Source: CAYLYU01 sp964501925
Lineage (GTDB): Bacteria; Pseudomonadota; Zetaproteobacteria; Mariprofundales; Mariprofundaceae
Direction: 5' to 3'
NCBI GenBank assembly: GCA_964501925.1
Contig: CAZCTM010000005.1
Coordinates: 38,114-102,113, forward strand
DNA: 64,000 bases
A program made the position numbers and the translations under genes. The notes beneath the pieces are model-generated. The model saw only the letters and a list, made by a program, of their open reading frames with translations. It was not told the DNA's origin and did no database searches. Below, one piece after another: positions 40,598-49,765 of this stretch. Every line of letters begins with the position of its first letter. Positions within the stretch are counted from its first letter, which is position 1.

Positions 40598-41898
40598 AGA
40601 TCCGCACGCGTCAGCGGCAGGCCCGACGGACCCCTGGAGGCGCGCTTGCTCGCCACGATCTGGCACACGTGCATGGAGCCGTCGGCAAAGCCAATCGAAA
40701 CCCCCGCAAGGTAGAGCGCCCACATCCTGAACTTCTCCTCGCCCACAAAGGCGACCGCCTCCTTCCTGCGCCGCATCAGTTCACGGTACCAGTATCTGGT
40801 GGTGAGCGCGTAATGCTCGCGCCAGGCCTCCACATCATGCACCTCAAAGCCGTTCAGCTCCATCAGGTCGATCGTGTGACCGATATTGTCCAGCTCGCTG
40901 CCCGGAAAGATGTATTTGAGAAGCAGGCGGCGCTCCGGCCTGATTCTCTTCGCCGCCCTGCGGCTCGGTTTGGTGCGCCTGGAGATCCCGTGATTCAGCA
41001 GGATGCCGCGATCGCGCAGGAGCGTGTTGATCTTGCGGAAGTATTTCGGCATGTTGGCGATGCCGATGTGTTCGAACATGCCGATGCTGGCGATCTTGTC
41101 GAAGGTTCCCTCCATATCGGCATAGTCCTTCAGCTCAATGGTGACCCGATCCTCCAGACCGAGGCGCCTGACCTTCTCGCGGGCATAATCAAACTGCTTC
41201 CGGGACAGGGTGATGCCATGCGCCTTCACGCCGTAGTGCCGGGCGGCGTGGCAGACCAGTCCGCCCCAGCCGCAGCCGATGTCCAGCAGTCTCTCATCCG
41301 GCTTCAGGCGGAGCTTTCGGCAGATCATGTCCAGCTTGTCAGACTGGGCCTGGTCGATGGAATTGTCCGGATGCGTGAAGTATCCGCACGAATACTGCAT
41401 CTCCCGGCCGAGAAAGAGGGCATAGAACTCGTTGCTGATATCGTAATGGAACCGGATGAACCCCTTGTTGTCCCTGCGGGACTGGCGTCGTCCGATCGCA
41501 TCGTCGCCGTAGGCGTGTTCCACCCCGACCTTGTCGGCAGGGGTGAAAAGAAGCGGCAGCGCGGCCTTTGCAAGCCCCGGATAATCGGGCCTTCCTGACC
41601 GCTCGCGCGGCTGCTTCCGGCGGATGAGCCTTACAAAATCAAGCAGGTCGCCATGGACCACGACGTTGCCGCTGGCATAGTGGAACAGAAGGTTCTCGTA
41701 GGTGGGTTTGCGGATCAGCGAGCCAAGGACACCCGGCCCCGTAATGGTGATGAAGAAATCGGGGTCTGGATCCTCTCCTAATGGAACCATGCTGCCGTCC
41801 CAGAGCCTGACCGAAATCCGGCGGTTGATCAGGGGCGCCAGCAGCGAGAAAAGCCTGCGGGCGGCATCGAGTTGTCTCTGTTCCGAAAAAAGCCTCAT
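40588..41898 (-). CDS. cfa: Cyclopropane-fatty-acyl-phospholipid synthase
   Basis: SAM-dependent enzyme of 436 residues that adds a methylene group to unsaturated acyl chains in the membrane. The N-terminal domain (about 1-140) precedes the Cfa core: DISNEFYALFLGREMQYSCGYF (about 150-172, holding the substrate-site Cys/Tyr), LLDIGCGWGGLVCHAARHYG (about 205, SAM loop), GITLSRKQFDYAREKVRRLGLEDRVTIELKDYAD and IASIGMFEHIGIANMPKYFRKI (about 270). The tail EGHTIDLMELNGFEVHDVEAWREHYALTTRYW-like block ends the core. Membrane hardening in stationary phase is the usual role. Confidence 0.93.
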   Translation of the reverse strand: MRLFSEQRQLDAARRLFSLLAPLINRRISVRLWDGSMVPLGEDPDPDFFITITGPGVLGSLIRKPTYENLLFHYASGNVVVHGDLLDFVRLIRRKQPRERSGRPDYPGLAKAALPLLFTPADKVGVEHAYGDDAIGRRQSRRDNKGFIRFHYDISNEFYALFLGREMQYSCGYFTHPDNSIDQAQSDKLDMICRKLRLKPDERLLDIGCGWGGLVCHAARHYGVKAHGITLSRKQFDYAREKVRRLGLEDRVTIELKDYADMEGTFDKIASIGMFEHIGIANMPKYFRKINTLLRDRGILLNHGISRRTKPSRRAAKRIRPERRLLLKYIFPGSELDNIGHTIDLMELNGFEVHDVEAWREHYALTTRYWYRELMRRRKEAVAFVGEEKFRMWALYLAGVSIGFADGSMHVCQIVASKRASRGPSGLPLTRADLYA

Positions 41899-41973
41899 TT
41901 CCTTCTCAGCTTATCAGGAGATGCCGGCCCGGCAAGATGAGCGGGCATGGCGGAGATTCACGCACGCGCGAAG

Positions 41974-43332
41974 TCATGTCGCAGGAGCGCGGGCGAGCGC
42001 CCGCATCAGTCCCGCCGCCTTGTGTTCGGTCTCGTCAAGTTCCGCCTCGGGATCGGAATCGGCGACGATGCCCGCGCCGGCCGCCCAGTGCAGCCGGTTC
42101 CTGTTCAGCCAGAAGGTCCGGATCAGGATGTTCATGTCGGCGCTCCCGTCCCGGCAGACATAACCCACACTGCCCGTATAGGGCCCCCTCGCCTGTCCCT
42201 CCAGCTCATGGATGATCTGCATGCAGCGCACCTTGGGGCAGCCCGTGATCGTGCCGCCGGGGAACATGGCCCTGAACACATCGACGACATCCCTGCCCTT
42301 TTCCAGACGGCCCCGGACATTGGAGACGATATGCTGCACCGTCGCGTAGCGCTCGATCACCATGGATTCGTTGACCTCGATCGTGCCCGGCAGACAGACC
42401 CGTCCCAGATCATTGCGCTCCAGGTCCACCAGCATGACGTGCTCGGCCCTCTCCTTTTCCGATAGCAGCAGCTCGTCGCGAAGCTCAACATCCCTTTTGC
42501 CCACACCTCGTTTCCTTGTGCCCGCGATGGGCCGGGTCTCCACCATGCCGTCGGCGCGGACCCGGAACAGGCGTTCGGGGGAGGAAGAAACAATCTGCAT
42601 GTCACCGTCCTCTCCGGGAATACGGACCCAGGCCGAAAACGGGGCGGGGTTGATTCTTCTGAGGATCGCATACAGCGCCGGCCCGTACGAATCATCCATG
42701 CCCGCGCTCCAGAAGCGGGCGATGTTGGCCTGAAAGATGTCCCCGGCCCGGATGTACTCCTTCGCCTTCCGGACCGCGTTCAGATATCCGTCGGCGTCTG
42801 AGGCATGGATGCCATCCACGGAAAGCCTCCCTGTGGATACCGGTGAACCCTTCTGCCGGATCAGGGCCTCGATCCGGTCCAGTTCCCGGTCCGCATCCCC
42901 TGATTCCGGAACAAGATCAATGTGAACCTCCCGCTCCTTCGGCAGATACCTGCAACTCCACTCCGGCACGTGGAGCCAGAGCAGGGGACCTTCCGGCTCC
43001 GACTTCGGCGACGGCAGATCCTCGATCAGGCCACCGGCCTCATAGGCGGCATAGACAAGGCAGCGAATCGCCGGTGAATCGGTCACGGGATGCAGCATGC
43101 CCTTCCACATCTCAAAAAAATAATCTCCGGCTCCGGGGTCCGTGATATCCTCCGGCTCAATACGGATATCCCTGCCCGCCCGCGAAACCAGGATCTGTCG
43201 GCCCGGACCTCCCGGACCCTCGAGCAGGGCCGCGAATTGCGACGGACCGGAGGCAAAGACGTGAAAGGCATCGGGCAGATCCTCATCCCACTTCAGCACG
43301 CGGGAAAAAACACCTGCCCTGTAGTTCATCAA
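41974..43332 (-). CDS. pabB: Aminodeoxychorismate synthase component I
   Basis: Chorismate-utilising enzyme of 452 residues. The C-terminal two thirds hold the ADC/anthranilate synthase fold: YLNAVRKAKEYIRAGDIFQANIARFWSAG (about 180), PERLFRVRADGMVETRPIAGTRKRG (about 255-280), DLERNDLGRVCLPGTIEV (about 310) and MFPGGTITGCPKVRCMQIIHELEGQARGPYTGSVGYV (about 365-400). PIAGT with Lys (as in TRPIAGTRKRG) is typical of PabB, since TrpE has PTAGT variants. It makes 4-amino-4-deoxychorismate for folate. It stands just downstream of fabF, where pabC is more often found. Confidence 0.85.
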   Translation of the reverse strand: MMNYRAGVFSRVLKWDEDLPDAFHVFASGPSQFAALLEGPGGPGRQILVSRAGRDIRIEPEDITDPGAGDYFFEMWKGMLHPVTDSPAIRCLVYAAYEAGGLIEDLPSPKSEPEGPLLWLHVPEWSCRYLPKEREVHIDLVPESGDADRELDRIEALIRQKGSPVSTGRLSVDGIHASDADGYLNAVRKAKEYIRAGDIFQANIARFWSAGMDDSYGPALYAILRRINPAPFSAWVRIPGEDGDMQIVSSSPERLFRVRADGMVETRPIAGTRKRGVGKRDVELRDELLLSEKERAEHVMLVDLERNDLGRVCLPGTIEVNESMVIERYATVQHIVSNVRGRLEKGRDVVDVFRAMFPGGTITGCPKVRCMQIIHELEGQARGPYTGSVGYVCRDGSADMNILIRTFWLNRNRLHWAAGAGIVADSDPEAELDETEHKAAGLMRALARAPAT

Positions 43333-43364
43333 CTTCTTTAATATATGATTCTAACTTGCTGGTA

Positions 43365-44609
43365 TCAGGATGGTTTTTTCAGAACAAGGCTTGCGTTGGT
43401 GCCACCAAATCCGAACGAGTTCGAGATCGCCACCCCGATGTCCGCATGGCGCGCCTTATGGGGCACGTAGTCCAGATCACATTCGGGATCGGGATCATCG
43501 AGGTTGATGGTCGGCGGCACAACCCCGTGATAAAGGGCCAGAGCGGTCAGGGCCGCCTCGACGCCGCCGGCGGCTCCCAGCAGATGGCCGATCATGGATT
43601 TCGTGGAAGACACCATCAGTCTTCGGGCATGATCGCCAAACAGGGTCTTGACCGCCTCGGTCTCGGCGATGTCCCCGGCCGGGGTGGATGTGCCATGGGC
43701 ATTGATGTAGTCCACTTCATCCGTTCCGATACCCGCGGAATCAAGCGCCGCCTTCATGCAACGCACCGCGCCCTCACCGCCGGGCGACGGCGCCGTGATA
43801 TGGTAGGCGTCACCGGACATGCCGTAGCCGACCACCTCGGCCAGAATGGTCGCCCCCCTCGCCTCGGCTGTTTCCCGCGATTCCAGCACCATCACGCCCG
43901 CGCCCTCGCCCATGACAAATCCGTCGCGTGCCCTATCCCACGGGCGGGAGGCGCGTTCCGGTTCATCGTTGCGCGTGGACAGGGCCCGGGCGGCACAGAA
44001 CCCGCCCACTCCCATCTCGCAGATGCAGGACTCCGAGCCGCCCGCGATCATGGCCTCGGCATCACCGCGCCGGATCATCTCATAGGCATCCCCGATCGCG
44101 TGGCTGCCGGTTGAGCAGGCCGTCACCGTCGCCGAGTTGGGGCCTTTGGCCCCGGTCAGCATGGAAACCCAGCCTGAAATCATGTTGATGATGGTCATCG
44201 GGATAAAGAACGGGGAGATCTTGCGAACGCCACCCTTGTCGTAGGCCCTCAGGGTGCGCTCGATGGATTGCAGGCCACCGATGCCCGATCCGATCATGAC
44301 GCCCACGCGTTCGGCGTTGGCCGGACCGATCTCAAGACCCGACTGCTCCAGAGCCATCAGGCCCGCGGCCACGCCGTACTGGATAAAGGTATCCATCTTG
44401 CGGGCATCCTTGCGGTTGATGAAGGCCTGGACATCGAAGTCGGGGACCTCGCCCGCAATCGTGCAGGGCATCCCGGCCGCCCTGGCGTCAAACCGGCTGA
44501 TCTGCCCGATACCCGACCGCCCGGCAATGATCGCATTCCAGGTTTTTTCCGTTCCGGTACCAAGCGGGGTAACCAGCCCGATACCGGTGACGACGACAGA
44601 TTTTGACAA
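43365..44609 (-). CDS. fabF: 3-oxoacyl-ACP synthase II
   Basis: Condensing enzyme of 414 residues. The catalytic triad Cys-His-His is seen in ATVTACSTGSHAIGDA (about 165), YINAHGTSTPAGDIAETEA (about 305) and SMIGHLLGAAGGVEAALTAL (about 340), with the start VVVTGIGLVTPLGTGTEKTW and the end NSFGFGGTNASLVLKK. It elongates acyl-ACP with malonyl-ACP and sets chain length and temperature response. It lies 2 bases after acpP, the standard order. Confidence 0.97.
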   Translation of the reverse strand: MSKSVVVTGIGLVTPLGTGTEKTWNAIIAGRSGIGQISRFDARAAGMPCTIAGEVPDFDVQAFINRKDARKMDTFIQYGVAAGLMALEQSGLEIGPANAERVGVMIGSGIGGLQSIERTLRAYDKGGVRKISPFFIPMTIINMISGWVSMLTGAKGPNSATVTACSTGSHAIGDAYEMIRRGDAEAMIAGGSESCICEMGVGGFCAARALSTRNDEPERASRPWDRARDGFVMGEGAGVMVLESRETAEARGATILAEVVGYGMSGDAYHITAPSPGGEGAVRCMKAALDSAGIGTDEVDYINAHGTSTPAGDIAETEAVKTLFGDHARRLMVSSTKSMIGHLLGAAGGVEAALTALALYHGVVPPTINLDDPDPECDLDYVPHKARHADIGVAISNSFGFGGTNASLVLKKPS

Positions 44610-44611
44610 GC

Positions 44612-44851
44612 TTATTCGGTCTTGGCGGCTACATAATCGATCGCGTTCTGGACCGTCTGGATCTTCTCCGCATCTTCATCCGGTATTTCAACGCCGAATT
44701 CCTCTTCGAAGGCCATAACCAGTTCAACGGTATCAAGGGAATCCGCACCCAGATCATCGACAAACGATGAGTCGGCGCTGATTTCACTTTCATCAACATT
44801 CAGTTGATCAGCTACGATTTTGATCACTTTGGCTTCAATTTCAGCAGACAT
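44612..44851 (-). CDS. acpP: Acyl carrier protein
   Basis: Acidic four-helix protein of 79 residues. The phosphopantetheine site is Ser in FVDDLGADSLDTVELVMAFEEEFGVEIPDEDAEKI (Ser about 37). It carries growing acyl chains for all the Fab enzymes around it. A GGGAGGAC ribosome site lies close to the ATG. A 122-base gap separates it from fabG, larger than other gaps in the cluster, and may hold its own promoter, as acpP is usually made in large amounts. Confidence 0.98.
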   Translation of the reverse strand: MSAEIEAKVIKIVADQLNVDESEISADSSFVDDLGADSLDTVELVMAFEEEFGVEIPDEDAEKIQTVQNAIDYVAAKTE

Positions 44852-44875
44852 AAAAGTCCTCCCATGAACAAGGTT

Positions 44876-44897
44876 TCAGGCTTTTATCACAGCCTGA
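44876..44897 (-). other. Small hairpin in the fabG-acpP gap
   Basis: Perfect 7-bp stem (TCAGGCT/AGCCTGA, 8-base loop) about 25 bases before acpP. There is no T run after it on the minus strand, so it is not a good terminator. It may be an RNA processing or stability hairpin for the abundant acpP message. Confidence 0.35.
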
Positions 44898-44973
44898 GGA
44901 TGGGCACAAGTAGTTGTTGCCCGAAACCGGATTTTCCGCTCCCGCCCAACCGGAGGCAGGGGCGCTGGGCATG

Positions 44974-45711
44974 TTACATATACATGCCGCCATTGACATG
45001 CAAGACCTGACCCGTGATGTAGGCGGCCTCCTCGCCGGCCAGGAAAAGGACGGCTGCGGCGATATCTTCCGGCGCGCCCAGTCTTCCAAGCGGGACCTGT
45101 CCGATCAACTGTTTCTGCGTCTCCGGGTTCAGTTCGGCGGTCATGTCCGTACGGATAAAACCCGGCGCCACGGCATTGACGGTGATGCCACGGGAACCCA
45201 CTTCCCGCGCCAGGGAGCGCGTGAAGGCCTCAATGCCTCCCTTGCTGGCGCAGTAATTCACCTGGCCGGGGTTGCCCATGGAGGCCACCACCGAGGAGAC
45301 ATTGATGATGCGCCCGTAACGGGCCCTCATCATGTAGCGGAGAGCCGCCCGGCTGGCAAAAAAGACAGAGTTCAGATTGGTCTCCATCACCTGCCGCCAC
45401 TCGTCATCCCTCATGCGCATGGCCAGGTTATCCCGGGTGATGCCGGCATTGTTGACCAGAACATCAAGCCGTCCAAATGTCTTCGCCGCCTGCTGGATCC
45501 AGCCCTGGACCGCATCCCTGTCGGAGACATTCACGGCGCTTTCGAGCACCGTCACGCCAAATCCGCGCAGCTTCTCCGCCGCCGGTTCCACCGTTTCCCG
45601 GCGTGTGGCGCATATGGCCAGATCGTATCCCCGGGCGGCAAGGCCTTCGGCAATGGCCCGTCCAATCCCCCTGCTGGCACCGGATACCGCAGCAACCCGT
45701 CGCTCACTCAT
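44974..45711 (-). CDS. fabG: 3-oxoacyl-ACP reductase
   Basis: Short-chain dehydrogenase of 245 residues from the ATG at 45711, which overlaps the fabD stop by 8 bases. The longer frame upstream belongs to fabD in another frame. NADPH loop VSGASRGIGRAIAEGLA (about 8-25), NNAGITRDNLAMRMRDDEW (about 86-104), Ser/Tyr/Lys in VSSVVASMGNPGQVNYCASKGG (about 137-158) and NAVAPGFIRTDMTAEL (about 182) are all typical of FabG. It reduces beta-ketoacyl-ACP in each elongation round. Confidence 0.97.
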   Translation of the reverse strand: MSERRVAAVSGASRGIGRAIAEGLAARGYDLAICATRRETVEPAAEKLRGFGVTVLESAVNVSDRDAVQGWIQQAAKTFGRLDVLVNNAGITRDNLAMRMRDDEWRQVMETNLNSVFFASRAALRYMMRARYGRIINVSSVVASMGNPGQVNYCASKGGIEAFTRSLAREVGSRGITVNAVAPGFIRTDMTAELNPETQKQLIGQVPLGRLGAPEDIAAAVLFLAGEEAAYITGQVLHVNGGMYM

Positions 45712-46669
45712 GTCCCGCCTCCGTCGTTTCTGCAAGTGCCAGCTCCATGGCCTCGGGCGAATCGCTGGCAAGAACCCGCACGCCGCGCGCGATGCGCCGG
45801 GTGAGTCCGGCGAGAACCTTGCCCGGCCCCATTTCAACCGCCAGGACAACACCCTCCCGGTGCAGGTTCCCGATAGTCTGCGTCCAGAGAACCGGCCGGA
45901 CAAGCTGCTTCTCCAGAGAGGCCCGGATCTCGGCGGCCTCCTGCACGGGCCTTGCGGAGACATTGCTCCACACCGGCCGGTCGGCGTCGTTCAGCCTGAT
46001 CTCCCGCAGCCGATTCCTGATCGCCTCAGCCGCCGGCTGCATCAGCGGCGTATGGGAAGGCACACTGACGGCAAGCGGCAGCACCCTTCTGGCACCCATC
46101 TCCCTTGCCAGGGCCATTGCCTGCTCCACCGCCTTCGCGTGACCGGCGATCACCAGCTGTCCCGGGCAGTTGTAGTTCGCCGGCCAGACCCTTTCTCTCC
46201 CCCCGCCTGAAACATTCCGGCACAACTCCTCCACCTGTCCATCCTCCAGGCCCAGAATGGCGGCCATTCTGCCCTCCCCTTCCCTGACCACCTCGCTCAT
46301 GACCCTGCCCCGGAAGGCGACAAGCCGGACGGCATCGGTGAAGTCCAGGGAGCCTGCGGCAACCAGGCCGGAATACTCGCCCAGACTGTGTCCGGCGACA
46401 TGGCCCGCCTCGCCACCATGCCGGCTTCGCCAGAGCCTCAGAAGGGCGATCGAGGCCGTGAGCAGTGCCGGCTGGGTGAACTCGGTCCGATCCAGATTCC
46501 CGTCAGGATCCTCCAGCACAAGTCTCCGCATGTCGCATCCCAGTGCCTCGGAGGCCTCGGAAAAGGTCTGTCTGACAAGCTCCGATCCGCTCAGGTGGGC
46601 TGCCAGCATCCCTGCCGACTGGGACCCCTGACCCGGAAACAGAAAGGCAAGCCGCGGATGGAGGGTCAA
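45704..46669 (-). CDS. fabD: Malonyl-CoA:ACP transacylase
   Basis: Protein of 321 residues. Start LAFLFPGQGSQSAGMLAAHL. The nucleophile Ser is in VAGHSLGEYSGLVAAG (about 92). Arg of the acid-binding site is in VRLVAFRGRVMSEVV (about 117), and His is in VSVPSHTPLMQPAAE (about 202). It loads malonyl units on ACP. It overlaps fabH by 4 bases and fabG by 8 bases, so the three are translationally linked. Confidence 0.96.
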   Translation of the reverse strand: MTLHPRLAFLFPGQGSQSAGMLAAHLSGSELVRQTFSEASEALGCDMRRLVLEDPDGNLDRTEFTQPALLTASIALLRLWRSRHGGEAGHVAGHSLGEYSGLVAAGSLDFTDAVRLVAFRGRVMSEVVREGEGRMAAILGLEDGQVEELCRNVSGGGRERVWPANYNCPGQLVIAGHAKAVEQAMALAREMGARRVLPLAVSVPSHTPLMQPAAEAIRNRLREIRLNDADRPVWSNVSARPVQEAAEIRASLEKQLVRPVLWTQTIGNLHREGVVLAVEMGPGKVLAGLTRRIARGVRVLASDSPEAMELALAETTEAGHE

Positions 46670-47679
46670 TACTTGCCCCAGTACAGCAGATTCGCCCCCC
46701 AGACAAAGCCCGCCCCGAAGGCCTCCAGCAAAAGGAGCTGACCGTTCTTTAGCCTGCCTTCCTGGTAGAGATGGTTCAGTGCCAGCGGCACGCTGGCGGC
46801 CGAGGTGTTTGCGTGACGATCCACGGTCAGGGCCACGCGATCCATGCTCATGTTCAGCTTCCTGGCGGTCGCCTGAATGATCCGGAGATTGGCCTGATGA
46901 GGAACCAGCCAGTCAATGTCATCCTGGGAATACCCGTACTTGTGCAGGACCTCGTCCACCACCTCCCCAAGCTGCTTGACGGCCATGCGGAAGACCTCGT
47001 TGCCCCGCATTTCCACGGCCGCCGCCCCCGCCGAATCAACGTGCATCTCGGGTTCATCCTCATAGGGAGTGGCCAGATAGGCCGGATTGGAGGCCATCAG
47101 GAGCGGTCTGTAGGAGCCGTCCGCGTGCAGAACCGAACCGACCATGCCGCCTTCGCCTGATCCGGCGGCAAGAACCACTGCCCCCGCCCCGTCACCGAAG
47201 AGCACGCAGGTGCTGCGGTCCTGCCAGTCCACGATCCGGGACATGCTTTCCGCGCCGACAAGCAGGACGCGCTCAAACATCCCGGCGGCCATCATGGCAT
47301 GCAGCTGGGCAAGCCCGTAAACAAAACCGGTACAGACGGCCTGGATGTCCCAGGCCGGAAAGCTTTCACCGCCAAGCTTGTATTGCACAATGCTGGCCGT
47401 GGAGGGAAAGATCATGTCAGGTGTCGTGGTGGCGACCACAATGGCATCCATGTCATGGATGGTCAGGCCCGCATCGTCGAGCGCGGCCTGCGCCGCCTCC
47501 TTTGCCAGGTCGGAGGTGTGCTGTCCCTTCTCAATGATGTGCCGCTGATGGATGCCCGTACGCTCCACAATCCACGTGTGCGTGGTGTCCAGCATGGATT
47601 CCAGTTCCTGATTCGTGAGCACCCGCTCGGGAAGATACCCTCCAATTCCGGCAATGCCTACACTTCTCCCGGTGATCAT
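46666..47679 (-). CDS. fabH: 3-oxoacyl-ACP synthase III
   Basis: Initiating condensing enzyme of 337 residues. Catalytic Cys is in WDIQAVCTGFVYGLAQLHAMM (about 114), His in WLVPHQANLRIIQATARKL (about 262) and Asn in DRHANTSAASVPLALNHL (about 292). The start AGIGGYLPERVLTNQELESMLDTTHTWIVERTGIHQRH is typical. It joins acetyl-CoA with malonyl-ACP. It follows plsX after 11 bases, as in many proteobacteria. Confidence 0.97.
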   Translation of the reverse strand: MITGRSVGIAGIGGYLPERVLTNQELESMLDTTHTWIVERTGIHQRHIIEKGQHTSDLAKEAAQAALDDAGLTIHDMDAIVVATTTPDMIFPSTASIVQYKLGGESFPAWDIQAVCTGFVYGLAQLHAMMAAGMFERVLLVGAESMSRIVDWQDRSTCVLFGDGAGAVVLAAGSGEGGMVGSVLHADGSYRPLLMASNPAYLATPYEDEPEMHVDSAGAAAVEMRGNEVFRMAVKQLGEVVDEVLHKYGYSQDDIDWLVPHQANLRIIQATARKLNMSMDRVALTVDRHANTSAASVPLALNHLYQEGRLKNGQLLLLEAFGAGFVWGANLLYWGKY

Positions 47680-47690
47680 CGTTCTACCAG

Positions 47691-48701
47691 CTACTCATGC
47701 AGCGTTTCGCTGATCTTGGAGCGCATATCCGCATCGACTTCCCTTCTGGCAATCTCCATCGCATGGGCAAATCCCTTGCTGTCCGCGCAACCGTGGCTCT
47801 TGACCACGATGCCGTTCAGGCCCAGCAACGGCGCGCCGTTGTATTCGTTTGGGTTGATGTTGATCCTGAACTGCCGGATGGCATTGCGGGCAAAAAACAT
47901 GCCGATTTTCGCCATAAGCCCCGTGCTCAGCTCCTTCTTCAGATGGTAGAGAATAAAGTCGGCCGTCCCCTCTATGGCCTTCAGGGCCACATTGCCCACA
48001 AAGCCGTCACAGACCACCACATCCACCTTTTCGCTGAAGATATCCGTCCCCTCGACATTGCCGATGAAGTTCAGGTCCATCTCCTTCAGGCCCGCGGCGG
48101 CGACCTTGATGACATCGTTCCCCTTCATCTCTTCCACGCCAATGTTGAGAAGGCCCACGCGCGGGCTTTCAATGCCCTCCGCATACTGCATGTAGCAGGA
48201 GCCCATCATGGCAAACTGGATCAGATGCTCGGAATGGCAGCCCACATTGGCACCGGCATCCAGCAGAAGGGTGCGGCCGTCAATGTTGGGAAGCATGGAT
48301 GCAAGTGCGGGACGGTCAATGCCCGGCAGGGTCTTGAGGATGACCTTGGAAATGGCCATCAGGGCGCCCGTATTGCCCGCGCTGACGAAGGCATCCCACA
48401 GGCCCTCGCGAAGGGCGTACAGGCCCACATGCATGGAGGAATCCTTCTTGGCCCGCAGCACCGAGGCCGGGGCCTCGCACATCTCGATCACCTGACTCGC
48501 CGGCACGATTTCTACCTGGGCATCGATGTCATGGGCCTTCAGCACGGGCTCAAGCACCTCCGGTTGCCCCGTGATGCCGTAATGGATGTCTGTCGCCGGG
48601 TCTTCCAGTACACGGGCAAGCGCCTCGACCACCATGGTCGGGGCATGGTCGCCGCCATGCCCGTCAACCAGGATGCGAATATGCCTGCCTGCCTCGTTCA
48701 A
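47691..48701 (-). CDS. plsX: Phosphate acyltransferase PlsX
   Basis: Protein of 336 residues that makes acyl-phosphate from acyl-ACP, the first committed piece of phospholipid synthesis with PlsY. The start ILVDGHGGDHAPTMVVEAL lacks nothing expected. Further blocks are VIEMCEAPASVLRAKKDSSMHVGLYALREG (about 85), SAGNTGALMAISKVILKTLPGIDRPALASMLP, LLDAGANVGC, LLNIGVEEMKGNDVIK (about 180) and VVVCDGFVGNVALKAIEG (about 215). It sits between rpmF and fabH. Confidence 0.96.
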   Translation of the reverse strand: MNEAGRHIRILVDGHGGDHAPTMVVEALARVLEDPATDIHYGITGQPEVLEPVLKAHDIDAQVEIVPASQVIEMCEAPASVLRAKKDSSMHVGLYALREGLWDAFVSAGNTGALMAISKVILKTLPGIDRPALASMLPNIDGRTLLLDAGANVGCHSEHLIQFAMMGSCYMQYAEGIESPRVGLLNIGVEEMKGNDVIKVAAAGLKEMDLNFIGNVEGTDIFSEKVDVVVCDGFVGNVALKAIEGTADFILYHLKKELSTGLMAKIGMFFARNAIRQFRININPNEYNGAPLLGLNGIVVKSHGCADSKGFAHAMEIARREVDADMRSKISETLHE

Positions 48702-48707
48702 TGCCGG

Positions 48708-48890
48708 TCAGTCCTGGATCTTTTCCGTGACCTCGCGTCCCTTGTAATAACCGCAATGCGGGCACGCATGGTGTGGGCGCATGATCTCGCCGCAGTTCGG
48801 ACACTGACTCATGGGCGGATTGGCCAGGGCATCATGCGAGCGGCGCATGTTGCGCCTGGACGTGCTGGTTTTTCTCTTTGGTACAGCCAT
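48708..48890 (-). CDS. rpmF: Large ribosomal subunit protein bL32
   Basis: Protein of 60 residues: AVPKRKTSTSRRNMRRSHDAL, then a zinc ribbon with CPNCGEIM and CPHCGYYKGREV, the zinc-bearing form of bL32. It is the usual gene between yceD and plsX. It lies six bases before plsX. Confidence 0.98.
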   Translation of the reverse strand: MAVPKRKTSTSRRNMRRSHDALANPPMSQCPNCGEIMRPHHACPHCGYYKGREVTEKIQD

Positions 48891-48933
48891 ATTTGTTACT
48901 CCTGTCGTTCTTCGGGCCTTACACTCCGGCCAC

Positions 48934-49464
48934 CTACGAGCTGATAAGCTTCTTCAGCGCGGCAAAAGGATGACCCGGATCTTCCTGCTGGCAGGTACAG
49001 GCTCCCTTATTCATATTGTGCCCGCATCGCGGACACAAGCCCTTGCAGTCAAGCCTGCAGAGCGGAAAGGGATTCAGTGACAACCAGACATCCTCACGCA
49101 GTACGTCAAGCAGATTCACCTTCCCCGGACTTGGCAGTACGTCATCCTCATATCCGCCACACTTTTTCGCAACCCTGAAATCACGCAGATTCCCTCCCTC
49201 CACACGCTGGCGGAAGCGGACATTGCAACGGCGGCAGGTACACTGAATCGTCGTCTTCCAGTTCCCGCTCAGGTGATAACAGTCACCTTTGCGGGTCAGC
49301 TCCGCATCCCAGACGAGATCCGAACACAAACCCTGCAGGGGCTCCACACATCCCTGGCCGGGGTCGCTGAGGATGCTGGCGGAAACGGCAGCATGATGAT
49401 GCCAGCCTGATGCGGGCAGATTTTCCAACTCTACCAGCAGATAATCGTGCACAGCGACCCCCAC
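48934..49464 (-). CDS. yceD: YceD family protein (DUF177), 23S rRNA accumulation
   Basis: Protein of 176 residues. Paired Cys in TTIQCTCRRCNVRFRQRVEG (about 90-105) and in CRLDCKGLCPRCGHNMNKGACTCQ (about 137-160), with PFAALKKLI at the end, fit DUF177. E. coli YceD is needed for normal 23S rRNA build-up, and the gene nearly always precedes rpmF. It is the first gene of the minus-strand fatty acid cluster, so the cluster promoter should lie in the stretch behind it. Confidence 0.9.
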   Translation of the reverse strand: MGVAVHDYLLVELENLPASGWHHHAAVSASILSDPGQGCVEPLQGLCSDLVWDAELTRKGDCYHLSGNWKTTIQCTCRRCNVRFRQRVEGGNLRDFRVAKKCGGYEDDVLPSPGKVNLLDVLREDVWLSLNPFPLCRLDCKGLCPRCGHNMNKGACTCQQEDPGHPFAALKKLISS

Positions 49465-49765
49465 ACCAGTTTACGTGATGGAGGCGGCATTATGAGAGAA
49501 GTCGGTTGGCGGTCAAGGAAACACGATATCACCCTCTCACTGCCGCTTGCGACCCGGTTTCAGATTGAGGATATCCGGAAATACGTGGGGCACTGGCCGG
49601 CAGGGAGATGGAATAAACCCCCGTGGACCGGAGACCGGTTTCCGGCACGATCTCTCCGGATACGGGTGGCGGGCCACGCCCTCGCAGGGTCAAAAACGTC
49701 TATACTGAAACATAAAGAAGGCCAGTGGCTTCCCGCAAAAGGCCGGGACAGGAGGAACGGAAACG
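49465..49765. other. Gene-free stretch between yceD and the acyl-CoA dehydrogenase
   Basis: About 300 bases between divergent operons. Apart from a possible plus-strand -10 (TATACT at 49701-49706, about 60 bases before the ATG, -35 poor) I see no structured element or small gene. The promoter of the yceD-rpmF-plsX-fab cluster should also be here on the minus strand, but no clear sigma-70 site stands out. Confidence 0.45.

Noticed and set aside
47697..48944. Open frame of 415 codons on the plus strand opposite plsX and rpmF
   Set aside because: Covers two certain genes on the other strand, has His-rich low-information protein and no ribosome site.
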